Part shown: positions 36,695 to 45,655 of the stretch, in pieces | Layout: each line of letters opens with the position of its first letter | Position numbering within the stretch: position 1 is the first letter of the stretch | Assembly (NCBI RefSeq): GCF_036699995.1 | Contig: NZ_CP144906.1 | Span: 3,053,001-3,117,000 of the forward strand | Direction: 5' to 3' | DNA length: 64,000 bases | From: Clostridium beijerinckii | GTDB lineage: Bacteria; Bacillota; Clostridia; Clostridiales; Clostridiaceae | Notes under the pieces: model-generated | What the model was told of the DNA's origin: nothing | Seen by the model: the letters and a program-made list of their open reading frames with translations, nothing else | The model's database searches: none | Made by a program: the position numbers and the translations under genes

Positions 36695-36735
36695 TTGACA
36701 AATATAGGTTATACTACTATATTGTATAGTAGTAT
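36695..36735 (+). promoter_or_regulatory. padR promoter with overlapping 25-bp palindromic operator
   Basis: TTGACA (36695-36700), 17-bp spacer, TATATT (36718-36723). The perfect inverted repeat ATACTACTATA-TTG-TATAGTAGTAT (36711-36735) covers the -10 box. The core is repeated before the MFS gene at 37492-37512, which indicates a shared repressor site. Confidence 0.85.
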
Positions 36736-36755
36736 AATAAATGGTGGTGATTAAA

Positions 36756-37283
36756 TTGTCTTCAATTAATTTAATAATACTTGGATATTTGCAGAACAAA
36801 GAGAAAAGTGCCTATGAAATGGTTAAGGAATTTGAAGTCTGGAATCTTACTAAGTGGTTAAAGATTAGTACCCCGTCAATTTATAAAAATATAATTAAGT
36901 TATGTGATAATGGGTATTTAAATTCAAGAACTGTTAAAGAAGGTGAAATGCCAGAAAAAACATTATATTCATTGAATGAAAAAGGAAATTTATATTTCAA
37001 TGAACTAATGGAGGAAAGTTCAAAAAATATAGGAAATGTTTATTTAGAGTTTAATGCATTTTTAGCTAATATAGAGAACTTACCAGAAGAAAAAAGAAAA
37101 GAATACCTTAAAAACTTCAAAGACAAGGCAGAAGAACGTAGAGCTTTTGCAGAGTCAATTTATAATGACACGAAACAGCACAAGGATAAAATTGGTTCTG
37201 AATTTCTTATATTAGATTTATATAACGAATTCTACAATGTTTTACAAAAATGGTCTGAAAAAGTTTTTGATTATTACAATTAA
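36756..37283 (+). CDS. PadR family transcriptional regulator
   Basis: Protein of about 175 residues with a PadR winged helix (LIILGYLQNKEKSAYEMVKE, TPSIYKNIIKLCDNGYL, TLYSLNEKGN) and a C-terminal helical dimerisation region (about 90-175). The likely start is the TTG at 36756, behind GGTGGTGA; the ATG at 36741 would lack a ribosome site. PadR-type repressors commonly sense drugs or phenolics and control an adjacent efflux pump. Matching palindromes at its own promoter and at the MFS gene support autoregulation plus control of the pump. Confidence 0.9.
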   Translation: MSSINLIILGYLQNKEKSAYEMVKEFEVWNLTKWLKISTPSIYKNIIKLCDNGYLNSRTVKEGEMPEKTLYSLNEKGNLYFNELMEESSKNIGNVYLEFNAFLANIENLPEEKRKEYLKNFKDKAEERRAFAESIYNDTKQHKDKIGSEFLILDLYNEFYNVLQKWSEKVFDYYN

Positions 37284-37491
37284 TAATTTAATGTCTCCAA
37301 TAAGTCACTGTCAAAAATAACAAGGTATCATACTATTATTTTGCATCATACTAAATCAGTAGTATTAGTTAATAGTCAAATATGATCTAAGATTACTTCT
37401 TTATGTTACACAAAATATATGTATCATCTTTTACTTGTTATTTTCTTTCTAGTGCCTAAATCTCAATATTGTGAGACAATTTTTTCGCGTC

Positions 37492-37512
37492 ACTACTATA
37501 CTTTATAGTAGT
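37492..37512 (+). promoter_or_regulatory. Palindromic operator upstream of the MFS gene
   Basis: ACTACTATA-CTT-TATAGTAGT is a perfect inverted repeat with the same arms and spacing as the core of the padR operator, 54 bp before the MFS start codon. The promoter itself is not clear. Confidence 0.8.
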
Positions 37513-37565
37513 TTATTATATACTAATATAAAAATGTTTTTATTACTATTTAGGAGGTTTGTCTT

Positions 37566-39239
37566 ATGAACAAAAAACATCAATACATTTCTTTTGTAGC
37601 TATTATCTTAGGATTTTTTATGGCATTGTTAGATACAACTGTCGTAAATATCACTTTGCCTAGAATGACTGAATACTTTAATACCACTATAGATCATATT
37701 TCTTGGGTAGTAAATGCCTATAATCTAGCTACTGCAGTTATTCTAGTAACTGCTTCAAGACTTGCAGATCAATTTGGCAGAAAAAAAATGTTTATTTCAG
37801 GAGTATTTCTATTTACTATATCTTCATTTCTATGCGGTATTTCAAATTCCCTTCAAGCAATTATATTATTTAGAACACTTCAAGGGCTAGCCGCAGCTTT
37901 TGTTGTACCTGTCGCAGCGCCTCTTTCTGCCGAAATATTTCCACCAGAAATGAGAAAAACTATTATGGCACTTTGGGGAGCTTTTGCAGGTCTTGCTGCT
38001 GCAAGTGGACCATCTATTGGGGGTATAGTAACTCAATTTTTTAATTGGAGATATATTTTCTTTATTAATATACCTATAGGTTGTATATGCATAATATTGA
38101 CTATAAAATTCATAAAGGAATCTTATGACCCAACCGCAAGCAAAAACATAGACTTTTTTGGAATTATAACAATCTCAATTGCTATGTTCTGCTTAACTTT
38201 CGCATTAATGAAAGCTAATGAAAAAGGTTGGACTTCAAGCTTCATCCTTTCCTTCTTTGCAATTTCTGCTATAGCCTTTATACTATTTGTCATTATTGAA
38301 CTAAAAGTTAAAGAGCCCATGGTTCCTCTTAGTTTATTTAAATCTATACCATTTACAAACGGATCAATTACGCTATTTTTACTCGGTCTTGGTATGATGT
38401 CTGGTACCTACTTACTATCTTTTTTCCTAATTCAGATTAAAGGATTAAATCAGCTTTCAGCAGGACTTATTATTTCAACTATGTCCTTAACTTCAATGAT
38501 TTTTTCAATATTAGCTACTGTTTTGACAAAAAAATTAGGCAGTAGATTAACTAGTGCATTGGGCATTCTTTTACTTTGTATTTCTTGCTACTTAAATAGT
38601 TCTCTTACTCAAAATTCTTCAAATATAGATTTTATTTTAAGATTAATTGTTGCTGGTTCTGGTACGGGATTAAGTATGGCAACACTAATAGGTTCTGTAA
38701 TGGCTAACGTTCCTTTAGACAAAATAGGAATAGCTTCTGGAATAAATAATATGACAAGAACACTTGGAACTGTACTTGGAGTTGCCTTATTTTTGACTAT
38801 ATTTACATCAAATATGACTACCCAGATGTATGATGCTAAAGACTCTGCTATTCAAACAATACAGAATGACACTGTATTTGATGATGAAACAAAGCAACAG
38901 ATGATTACTTCTATCAAAACAGGTATTAATAAAAACGTTAGTCTTTCAGAAATATTAAATACAATTGCTGAAAAAGAAGCTACTGTGTTAACCTCTGCTC
39001 AAGCTATGGATGAAGATAAAATTAAAGAAAGTTTTGAGAATCAAAAGAAAGAAACAAAAAAAATAGTATCTAATATCCAAGATACCTTTTTGACTTATAC
39101 TGTTAAAGCTTTTAGTTTTACATTTAAAGTGAGCGCTATAATTCTCTTGCCAGGCATATTGTTTGCATTATTCAGCGATAAAAAGAGAAGTCGTGATATG
39201 AAAAATAAGAGGCTTGTTGAAAACATAAATAATGCATAA
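37566..39239 (+). CDS. MFS multidrug efflux transporter, DHA2 (EmrB/QacA) family
   Basis: Protein of 557 residues with about 14 hydrophobic segments. Marks are LDTTVVNITLPRM in TM1, the motif-A loop RLADQFGRKKMF, and GPSIGGIVTQFFNWRYIFFI, the motif C region of DHA2 antiporters. A charged loop of about 80 residues (430-510) lies before the last segment. It probably exports toxic compounds using the proton gradient. AGGAGG precedes the ATG. Control by the upstream PadR protein is inferred from the shared operator. A terminator follows at 39253. Confidence 0.93.
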   Translation: MNKKHQYISFVAIILGFFMALLDTTVVNITLPRMTEYFNTTIDHISWVVNAYNLATAVILVTASRLADQFGRKKMFISGVFLFTISSFLCGISNSLQAIILFRTLQGLAAAFVVPVAAPLSAEIFPPEMRKTIMALWGAFAGLAAASGPSIGGIVTQFFNWRYIFFINIPIGCICIILTIKFIKESYDPTASKNIDFFGIITISIAMFCLTFALMKANEKGWTSSFILSFFAISAIAFILFVIIELKVKEPMVPLSLFKSIPFTNGSITLFLLGLGMMSGTYLLSFFLIQIKGLNQLSAGLIISTMSLTSMIFSILATVLTKKLGSRLTSALGILLLCISCYLNSSLTQNSSNIDFILRLIVAGSGTGLSMATLIGSVMANVPLDKIGIASGINNMTRTLGTVLGVALFLTIFTSNMTTQMYDAKDSAIQTIQNDTVFDDETKQQMITSIKTGINKNVSLSEILNTIAEKEATVLTSAQAMDEDKIKESFENQKKETKKIVSNIQDTFLTYTVKAFSFTFKVSAIILLPGILFALFSDKKRSRDMKNKRLVENINNA

Positions 39240-39252
39240 ATAAACTAATAAT

Positions 39253-39287
39253 AAAAATGCGTTGCGTAATAATCGCAACACATTTTT
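39253..39287 (+). terminator. Intrinsic terminator of the MFS gene
   Basis: AAAAATGCGTTGCG and CGCAACACATTTTT form a stem with a 7-nt loop and a T-tract, 15 bp after the MFS stop. Confidence 0.8.
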
Positions 39288-39444
39288 ATTATAATAGCCA
39301 ATATTTTTTCAAAAAGTTTTGATTTATAGACACTATTAACTTACTTTTAATTTTCTCAAAAAAGCTACTCTCTTTTTATTTGTAAATATAACATGAATAC
39401 ATTTCCAATATGAAATTTATCATTTAGAATGTTCTTTTATTTTT

Positions 39445-40257
39445 CTAATTTACAATTGTGATTTTTACATTAGGGGTCCCATCGAATACATATTGTCCTA
39501 TAACAGTACTACTATGTATATTCATTGATGTTAGTTTATCACAATTTTCAAATGCACCCCCTACAATTCTTTTCACACTTTTAGGTATATCTATAGATCT
39601 TAAACTATGGCAACCGGCAAAAGCTACATTATCTATATATGTTACATTATCTGGTATTATTATATTAGTTAAGTTTCCACAGCCTGAAAAAGCCCCTTGC
39701 CCGATACTTGTTAGACCATTAGGCATTGTCACACTAGTTAACTTAATACAACCATTAAATGTTGCTTTCTCTATTTTTTTTACACTTTCAGGTATACTAA
39801 TTGCTTTTAAATTGCTGTCCCATTCAAAAGCGCTTTCTCCTATACTTGTCACACTATTTGGTATTGTTACACTCTCTATTTTAGCTGAGCTATTATCAGT
39901 AGAAAATGCTCCTCTTCCTATACTTGTAACTGAAACACCATCAATTTCACTAGGTATATTTACAACCGTGTTAACTCCGCTATATCCTACTATTGTTCCA
40001 GTTGATTTATCAAATTTCAAATTTTCACTTGTTGTCATCACTTCTTTCCATGCTCCACTACTATCTAAATAGTATCCATCAATGGTTTTATCATGTTCCA
40101 TATAACCTCTTGAATTAAAGTGATACCATTTTCCATCAATTTCACTCCAGCCTGTGGCCCATGAATCTCCTTCTGCATACCACCATCCTGCTAAATTATG
40201 TTTCCATTCTGCATTTGCACCTATTGGATTTAGCATTAATACTGAAGCTACTACCAA
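39445..40257 (-). pseudogene. 5'-truncated BspA-type leucine-rich-repeat surface protein
   Basis: Paralogue of the protein at 33450-34541. It shares the signal peptide from LTKVIASALVVASVLMLNPIG onward, the wall-binding repeats (GWWYAEGDSWATGW, WYHFNSRGYM) and LRR_5 units (GLTSIGQGAFSGCGNLTNII). The first codons (MKKLK in the paralogue) and the ribosome site are missing: homology stops near 40281, inside the 3' end of the neighbouring nuclease gene. The only in-frame candidate is a TTG at 40257 with no ribosome site, in the middle of the signal peptide. It is either silent or translated by read-through coupling. The body of the frame is intact. Confidence 0.75.
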
Positions 40258-40286
40258 AGCACTAGCTATTACTTTTGTTAATAGAA

Positions 40287-41144
40287 TTATTTTATCTTTT
40301 CTTGGAATTCATCAAAATCTTTAGAAATAATTGCAATTTTAGTCCATCTCTTTAATATATCTATATTATTTTGTTCATTTATACACTCAACTAAATTTTG
40401 TGGCACATTCCCTAGTTCTTTTAAATTATCTAAAATAGTTTCTTTTAATCCTTCCATTTTCCCTTCTATTTTTCCTTCTTCAATTTTCTCTCTATCTCTT
40501 TCCAATAAAGTCATGAACTCCACCTCCACCGAAATATCATTTTTAACTTCATTAACTCTTTTATGTATATTTTTAACAAGGTTTCCTTTAGCATGCTTTA
40601 CTCTATCTTCTGTTGAATCTTCTATATAATCAAGAAATTCCAGCAACTCATAACTTAAGTCTTTCATGATTCCTTTAGTATTTAATAGTATTTTTTGTGC
40701 TTGATCATTTAAGATTATATCACTATCTTCTAAGCATACATTTTGAAAAGTATATTTATGACGACCTTTATTAAACAAATCAAATGTACAAATAAATATT
40801 ATGTAGCTCTTTGCAAGTTTCCTATAATCTTCACCCTTACTTATCAAGTCTAAATCTATACTTCCTTGATAATATCTTAGTCTTTTAGGCAAATTTTTAT
40901 GTTTTCCTCGTTGCATCTCTACATTATAAATTGTATTATTTTCATCTTTAACATAAACATCAAGTCTAATCCCCTTGCTCTCTAGCAATAAATCTATGGT
41001 TTTTTGCTCTTCAACTAGTTCGACTTTTTCTATTTCAATTTCTAAAATCTTTTCTAATAATTCTTTGCAAATTTCTTTATCACTCATAACCTTTGCAAAA
41101 AGGAAATCATCTTCAAGATTTAATTCCTTTAATGTCTTATCCAT
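40287..41144 (-). CDS. Rpn family recombination-promoting nuclease
   Basis: Protein of 285 residues of the Rpn/PD-(D/E)XK transposase-like family. LEDDFLFAKVMSDKEICKEL opens the family; RLDVYVKDENNTIYNVEMQR holds the catalytic D...E-x-Q core; LPKRLRYYQGSIDLDLISKG and YIIFICTFDLF follow. The C-terminal half is charged and includes EGKIEGKMEGLKE. Rpn proteins nick DNA and stimulate RecA-independent recombination. Its end is fused to the truncated LRR gene. Confidence 0.9.
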   Translation of the reverse strand: MDKTLKELNLEDDFLFAKVMSDKEICKELLEKILEIEIEKVELVEEQKTIDLLLESKGIRLDVYVKDENNTIYNVEMQRGKHKNLPKRLRYYQGSIDLDLISKGEDYRKLAKSYIIFICTFDLFNKGRHKYTFQNVCLEDSDIILNDQAQKILLNTKGIMKDLSYELLEFLDYIEDSTEDRVKHAKGNLVKNIHKRVNEVKNDISVEVEFMTLLERDREKIEEGKIEGKMEGLKETILDNLKELGNVPQNLVECINEQNNIDILKRWTKIAIISKDFDEFQEKIK

Positions 41145-41480
41145 CTTATTAACCTTACCTTATTCATCATCTTTTGTTTTGATTATTAACAACATTATAA
41201 CTAATTAAACATTTAGTTTCAATAGCTTCTGGCTTTGGAAATCCCGCCCCATTTCTTGAGCTAGCTAACACATACAATTAAATTTCAATTTATATATGAA
41301 TTATAATAAGAATCACTGTAATTTCAATATAAGAATTGTTAATTCACAGTGATATTTGCTCTAATTATTATATTGGGGATAATTATAATATCTAAGATAT
41401 TATGTTATTGATGCTAATTTAGAACTTAATGCCTTATATTAATAAAACTGTGAATCTTCATAATAAAATTCTTAGTTTTT

Positions 41481-41636
41481 TAATATCATATTATATTTCA
41501 TAATATTTGTTTCTTCAAAACCTTTTGATACGTCTCAGCCATTATATTTTCTGCAACATAGTTAACTTTTTTCATTTTTACCTTCTTAACTTTTTAAAAA
41601 GGTAAAAAGTTTTATTTAAACCTTTGTTCCCTTTTA
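41481..41636. repeat. Dispersed A/T-rich repeat, copy D
   Basis: Diverged relative of R1/R2 (TTCTTCAAAACCTTTTGATA, then GTTAACTTTTTTCATTTTTA and AAGGTAAAAAGTTTTATTTA). The interval 41145-41762 otherwise has only an ATCACTGT/ACAGTGAT inverted repeat near 41310-41352 and no gene. Confidence 0.65.
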
Positions 41637-41762
41637 AAAATATACAATGAAAACTTTGAAAAAATTCTTATTGTTAAAAAGGTTTATTTAAAAAAGGGTT
41701 TAAATTTTATAAGTTTATTTGAAAATACAATCCATATACTATAAAATATTTTTTGAGGTGTT

Positions 41763-42170
41763 ATGATGAAAAAAACTATTAATGTTGTAGCTGCAATTAT
41801 AAAAAATGATAGCGGAGAAATATTATGTGCTTTACGCTCTCCTACTATGAAATCGCCAAATCTTTGGGAGTTCCCAGGTGGTAAAATAGAAGCTAACGAA
41901 ACTCCAAAAGAAGCTATTGAAAGAGAAATTTTTGAAGAATTAAATTGTAAAGTGCGATATATTAATATACATAATGAAAATAGACATGAATATGATGATT
42001 TTATTGTAAATTTGATAACTACTAACTGCGAATTAGTAAATAGCTATCCTAAATCTAATGAACATGCAGCTTTATTATGGCTGAAACCAGAAAGCCTGCT
42101 TTCTTTGAAGTGGGCTCCTGCAGATATTCCTGCTGTGCTTGAAATAATAAAAAATCATGCCATTATTTAG
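41763..42170 (+). CDS. Nudix hydrolase, MutT-like
   Basis: Protein of 135 residues with a full Nudix box (GGKIEANETPKEAIEREIFE EL; consensus G-x5-E-x7-REVxEE), preceded by WEFPGG as in 8-oxo-dGTP pyrophosphatases. The family (MutT/Ctp-type) sanitises oxidised or unusual nucleotides, but substrate assignment from sequence is unsafe. GAGGTG precedes a double ATG (41763 or 41766). Its stop codon lies in the terminator hairpin. Confidence 0.92.
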   Translation: MMKKTINVVAAIIKNDSGEILCALRSPTMKSPNLWEFPGGKIEANETPKEAIEREIFEELNCKVRYINIHNENRHEYDDFIVNLITTNCELVNSYPKSNEHAALLWLKPESLLSLKWAPADIPAVLEIIKNHAII

Positions 42171-42181
42171 CATGATTTTTT
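42151..42181 (+). terminator. Terminator overlapping the Nudix stop codon
   Basis: AAAATCATGC and GCATGATTTTTT form a stem with a 9-nt loop containing the gene's end. Confidence 0.8.
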
Positions 42182-42274
42182 ACACTATTAGATATATTAA
42201 ATTTAAACTAATTGATTTGTTCATTAATTTGAAAATTTTCTATTCAGATAAAACCATGTATTAAAATTTTCACT

Positions 42275-42949
42275 TTATAGATAACTATTAAGATTTATTT
42301 GTTCTTTGAACTCATCTAATCCTACTCTATCTATGTAATCTCCTAATCTTTCTCTGTTAGTTGCATTTTCTCTATATACTTCAATAACTTTTTCTATTAA
42401 ATCATATACCTTTTCTTCTGATACAGAAAGTGCTATTCTATCTGCTATTCTTGGTCTAGCTCCACCTTTTCCGCCAACATAGAACATCCATCCTTTTCCG
42501 CTTCCTATTAATCCTATATCTTTAAATGCACTATCTGCACAGCTATGAGGGCAACCACTTACTCCCATTTTTAATTTATTAGGTAATTCTTTTCCATGAT
42601 ATAAGCTGTCCAATTTTGAACCAACTGCTACTGAATTTTGAAGACCTCTTTTACAAAAAGTAGTCCCTGGACATACTTTTATACTTCTTACACATAGACC
42701 TACTGCTGCACCTGGGTCCATCCCTAGATCATCCCAAGCATTATCTAAATCTTCTTCTTTTAATCCAACTAATGCAATTCTTTGAGCTCCTGTAACTTTA
42801 ATAGCTGCTGCATTATATTTTTCAGCTACATCTGCAATATTTCTTAAAATCTCTGGAGTTACAAGTCCAGCAGTTAAATGTGGAGCAATTGCATATGTTT
42901 CCTTATCCCTTTGCAATATTGCCCCTTTTTCTAATAAATCAGTTTTCAT
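42275..42949 (-). CDS. Small siroheme/4Fe-4S nitrite-sulfite reductase-type protein
   Basis: Protein of 224 residues with the C-terminal fold of nitrite/sulfite reductases. CPGTTFCKRGLQNS and GVSGCPHSCADSAFKDIGLI supply the C-x5-C and C-x3-C ligands of the siroheme-coupled 4Fe-4S cluster. It lacks the extra domains of full-size assimilatory enzymes (over 500 residues) and corresponds to the small reductases of anaerobes. The electron acceptor, sulfite or nitrite, is not determined. Single gene; a degraded copy of its 3' end lies at 36514-36640. Confidence 0.88.
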   Translation of the reverse strand: MKTDLLEKGAILQRDKETYAIAPHLTAGLVTPEILRNIADVAEKYNAAAIKVTGAQRIALVGLKEEDLDNAWDDLGMDPGAAVGLCVRSIKVCPGTTFCKRGLQNSVAVGSKLDSLYHGKELPNKLKMGVSGCPHSCADSAFKDIGLIGSGKGWMFYVGGKGGARPRIADRIALSVSEEKVYDLIEKVIEVYRENATNRERLGDYIDRVGLDEFKEQINLNSYL

Positions 42950-43190
42950 CGCGTATCTCTCCTAATTCTAATTCTCAAAATAAAGTATTAATGTTATATA
43001 ATAATTTCTATTAGTTATTGTATCATATTTATAATCCAACCTCTAGCGAAAACATGATATTCGAAATATTCTGAACATATAAAGAATATATAATATATGG
43101 CATATATTTAGATTAACTCCTATTCCTTAAGATGCCAATATTTATGTAGCTTAAGTTCGTGTTTTAAAATATTTTAAGTTAAAATACCGA

Positions 43191-43219
43191 TTGACAAATT
43201 TAATTTTACACAATATAAT
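43191..43219 (+). promoter_or_regulatory. Consensus sigma-A promoter
   Basis: TTGACA (43191-43196), 17-bp spacer, TATAAT (43214-43219), both hexamers perfect, 52 bp before the metallo-beta-lactamase fold gene. Confidence 0.85.
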
Positions 43220-43270
43220 CTATTCATATTGAATGTCGTATAAAGATTAATAATAGTGGAGGAAAAGATT

Positions 43271-44020
43271 ATGAAAATTTTAGCATTGGAATTTTATAAA
43301 AATGGAAGAATGAAAGAATCCTTTGCATTTGGAGGATCACTTGAAAAAGAAAAAATTAATATAAACAAAGATTACCCTGCAAGCCTGCAAAATTATTTAA
43401 TAGATACTGGAAAAGAGGTTATTCTAGTAGACACAGGTTTACCAGTTGAGACTCCTGATTTTGAAGACAAACCTGATCAAGCCTTATATATGGGTGAAAA
43501 AATTGCTAATTTTAAGGAAGCACTAAAAAATGTAGGTTATACTCCAGAAGATGTTAGCAAAGTCGTTTTAACTCATAAACATCCAGATCATGCTGGTGAA
43601 CTTAGAATGTTTGATCATGCAAAGATTTATATATCAAAAATAGAGCTTGAGGCTATGAATATTGCAGGCGACAATTTAGTTGAAGTTAATTTTACTGATG
43701 GGCAGTATAAAAACTTTGATAAAAGCCAAATTATAAGTGAAAATATTTATATGTTGCCAGCTTATGGACATACTACTGGAAATTCATTAATTGTTGTTTA
43801 TGATAACGGTATTCACTACATGATTCATGGTGATGTTACTTACACAGACGAAGCTTTAAGGCAAAACCAATTATCTGTTGTCTTTGAAGATAAAGGACAA
43901 GCAATTGAAACATTAAATAAAGTCAGAACTTTTATAAAAGAAAATGATACAGTTTATTTATCAACTCATACTCCAGAAGGTGTAACTTCCCTTAAAAATA
44001 ACACTATAATGAAATTGTAA
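43271..44020 (+). CDS. Metallo-beta-lactamase fold hydrolase
   Basis: Protein of 249 residues with the MBL metal motif LTHKHPDHAG (H-x-H-x-D-H type with K for the central variable residue), YGHTTGNS and MIHGDVTYT supplying further ligands, and THTPEG near the end. Fold members include lactonases that open N-acyl homoserine lactones and other hydrolases; the exact substrate is not clear. The ATG at 43271 follows GGAGG; an upstream in-frame ATG at 43256 is less likely. The nitroreductase gene follows after 30 bp, so the two form an operon driven by a perfect promoter. Confidence 0.88.
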   Translation: MKILALEFYKNGRMKESFAFGGSLEKEKININKDYPASLQNYLIDTGKEVILVDTGLPVETPDFEDKPDQALYMGEKIANFKEALKNVGYTPEDVSKVVLTHKHPDHAGELRMFDHAKIYISKIELEAMNIAGDNLVEVNFTDGQYKNFDKSQIISENIYMLPAYGHTTGNSLIVVYDNGIHYMIHGDVTYTDEALRQNQLSVVFEDKGQAIETLNKVRTFIKENDTVYLSTHTPEGVTSLKNNTIMKL

Positions 44021-44050
44021 TAAATCGTAAAATTGAAAGGATTGAATAAA

Positions 44051-44794
44051 ATGAATAATACAATAGAAAATATAAAAAATCATAGATCAATTAGACAATA
44101 TTTAGATAAGGATGTTTCAAATGAAATCATAGATGAAATAATAAAAGCTGCCCAAGCCATGCCTAATTCAATAAATGGTCAACAAACAACTGTCATAGCT
44201 ATAAGAGATAAGGCAAAAAAAGAAAAACTTGCAGGGCTTGTTGGGAATCAAGAATACGTAGCTAAAGCTCCTGTTTTCTTAGTTTTCGTAATGGATTTTT
44301 ATAGAACTTACTTAGCTGGAGAAAAAACTGGTTCTAAGCAAATAATACATGAAGACATTGAAAGTGCTCTAGTTGGTGCTGTAGATAGTGGAATTACTTT
44401 AGGTGCAGCAATAATTGCAGCTGAATCTCTAGGCCTTGGAACTGTTCCAATTGGTGGAATAAGAAAAAATCCCGAAGAAGTTATAGAACTCTTGGATTTG
44501 CCTAAATATACATTCCCACTTGTAGGTCTTGCAATAGGGTATCCTTCAGATGAATCACACCAAAAGCCAAGAATTCCTTTTGAAAGCTTTAGACACAATG
44601 ATACTTATAACAAAGAAGCTATAGAAAATTCTATTGATAGCTACGATGAAGAAATGGAAGCTTACTTAAAAGACATCGGTAGATATGATAAAGAAAAAAA
44701 TTGGAGTACTTTAACTTCAAGTGTTTATCAAAATATATACTATCCAAAAGTAAAGGATGCAATGAAGAAACAAGGATTTACCCCTGAAAAATAA
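44051..44794 (+). CDS. NADPH-dependent nitroreductase/FMN reductase, NfsA-type
   Basis: Protein of 247 residues. NHRSIRQYLDKDVSNEIIDE and AAQAMPNSINGQQTTVIAI are the N-terminal FMN-binding marks of oxygen-insensitive NfsA-like reductases; GIRKNPEEVIELLDLPKYTF, LVGLAIGYP and KPRIPFESF are the C-terminal ones. It reduces nitro-compounds, quinones or flavins using NAD(P)H. GAAAGGA lies before the ATG at 44051. Terminator at 44873. Confidence 0.92.
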   Translation: MNNTIENIKNHRSIRQYLDKDVSNEIIDEIIKAAQAMPNSINGQQTTVIAIRDKAKKEKLAGLVGNQEYVAKAPVFLVFVMDFYRTYLAGEKTGSKQIIHEDIESALVGAVDSGITLGAAIIAAESLGLGTVPIGGIRKNPEEVIELLDLPKYTFPLVGLAIGYPSDESHQKPRIPFESFRHNDTYNKEAIENSIDSYDEEMEAYLKDIGRYDKEKNWSTLTSSVYQNIYYPKVKDAMKKQGFTPEK

Positions 44795-44872
44795 ATCTCT
44801 ATAAATTTTATGTTTTTAAATTAGCTGTTTAGATGATAGTTTTTTTCATATATATTTCCCTAATAAATAAAG

Positions 44873-44905
44873 AGTACCAATCATATTCCCCTTATGATTG
44901 GTACT
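44873..44905. terminator. Perfect 13-bp stem terminator after the nitroreductase
   Basis: AGTACCAATCATA and TATGATTGGTACT with a 7-nt loop, followed by TTATTT. From here to 45282 the sequence is very AT-rich with no gene; a TATAAT-like box near 45245 may serve the small ORF that follows. Confidence 0.8.
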
Positions 44906-45282
44906 TTATTTGAATTTTCAAAGTTGCTTTGTAGCTTAATGCTTAATAAGTCTTCCCCCTATTTTCATAAGTATTAACTCATTCATCATATTTAGCCCCA
45001 TTATTATCATCAATTAAATTTAAACTTTTAGAAGATAATTTAACTATACGACTCACTTTATATTAACACTAAAAAATAATTTACTATAATAATTTTTATT
45101 AAGTCTACTTTTTACATTATTCAAACTAATCCCCATATCATCCAGTTATTCAAATTTTAATTCTTAATATTTCTTCCTTATTTAGTTTTGAGTATTTTTC
45201 AGAAAAATTTTAAAAGAAGGAATATTCAAAATATTTAGAATATGATATAATAAGATAAAAATATATAGAGGTGGTATGCTTT

Positions 45283-45462
45283 ATGGAGAAATATGGAGAT
45301 CATGAAATAATCGTAATACAGAATAATGAAAGTCAATACCCATATAAGGCAATTGCAAAAATAGGTGATAATGAGATAAAGCATAAGGGACAGAGTAAGT
45401 CTGAAGCAATTGATTTAGTTAAGCAAAGCATTAATAAGTTAAAATCTAAAAATATAATTTAA
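45283..45462 (+). CDS. Small hypothetical protein, 59 residues
   Basis: MEKYGDHEIIVIQNNESQYP and GQSKSEAIDLVKQSINKL suggest a small beta-strand plus helix domain with the pattern of a HicB-like or dsRNA-binding-like fold, but no family is recognised. GAGGTGG precedes the ATG at 45283. It has its own strong terminator at 45533, so it is probably a real single-gene transcript. Confidence 0.65.
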   Translation: MEKYGDHEIIVIQNNESQYPYKAIAKIGDNEIKHKGQSKSEAIDLVKQSINKLKSKNII

Positions 45463-45532
45463 CTGTAGTTTAAGTTATTTCAGATGAATGAAAACTATTA
45501 CACTTGAAATATTAGGTATGAAAACTACATAT

Positions 45533-45559
45533 AACCCTCGACTTATGTCGGGGGTTTTT
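45533..45559 (+). terminator. GC-rich intrinsic terminator
   Basis: CCCTCGAC-TTAT-GTCGGGGG followed by TTTTTA, 70 bp after the small ORF. Confidence 0.85.
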
Positions 45560-45655
45560 ACCTTAGAAATAGAAAAGTTACCATGTTACAGATTATATTA
45601 AAACGTCAGCAGGTAAAATATTATTTTCAAATTCATAAGAATACATTGTTTATTC

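Noticed and set aside
41763..42170. Assigning the Nudix protein specifically as MutT (8-oxo-dGTPase)
   Set aside because: The Nudix box alone does not fix the substrate, so the call is kept general.
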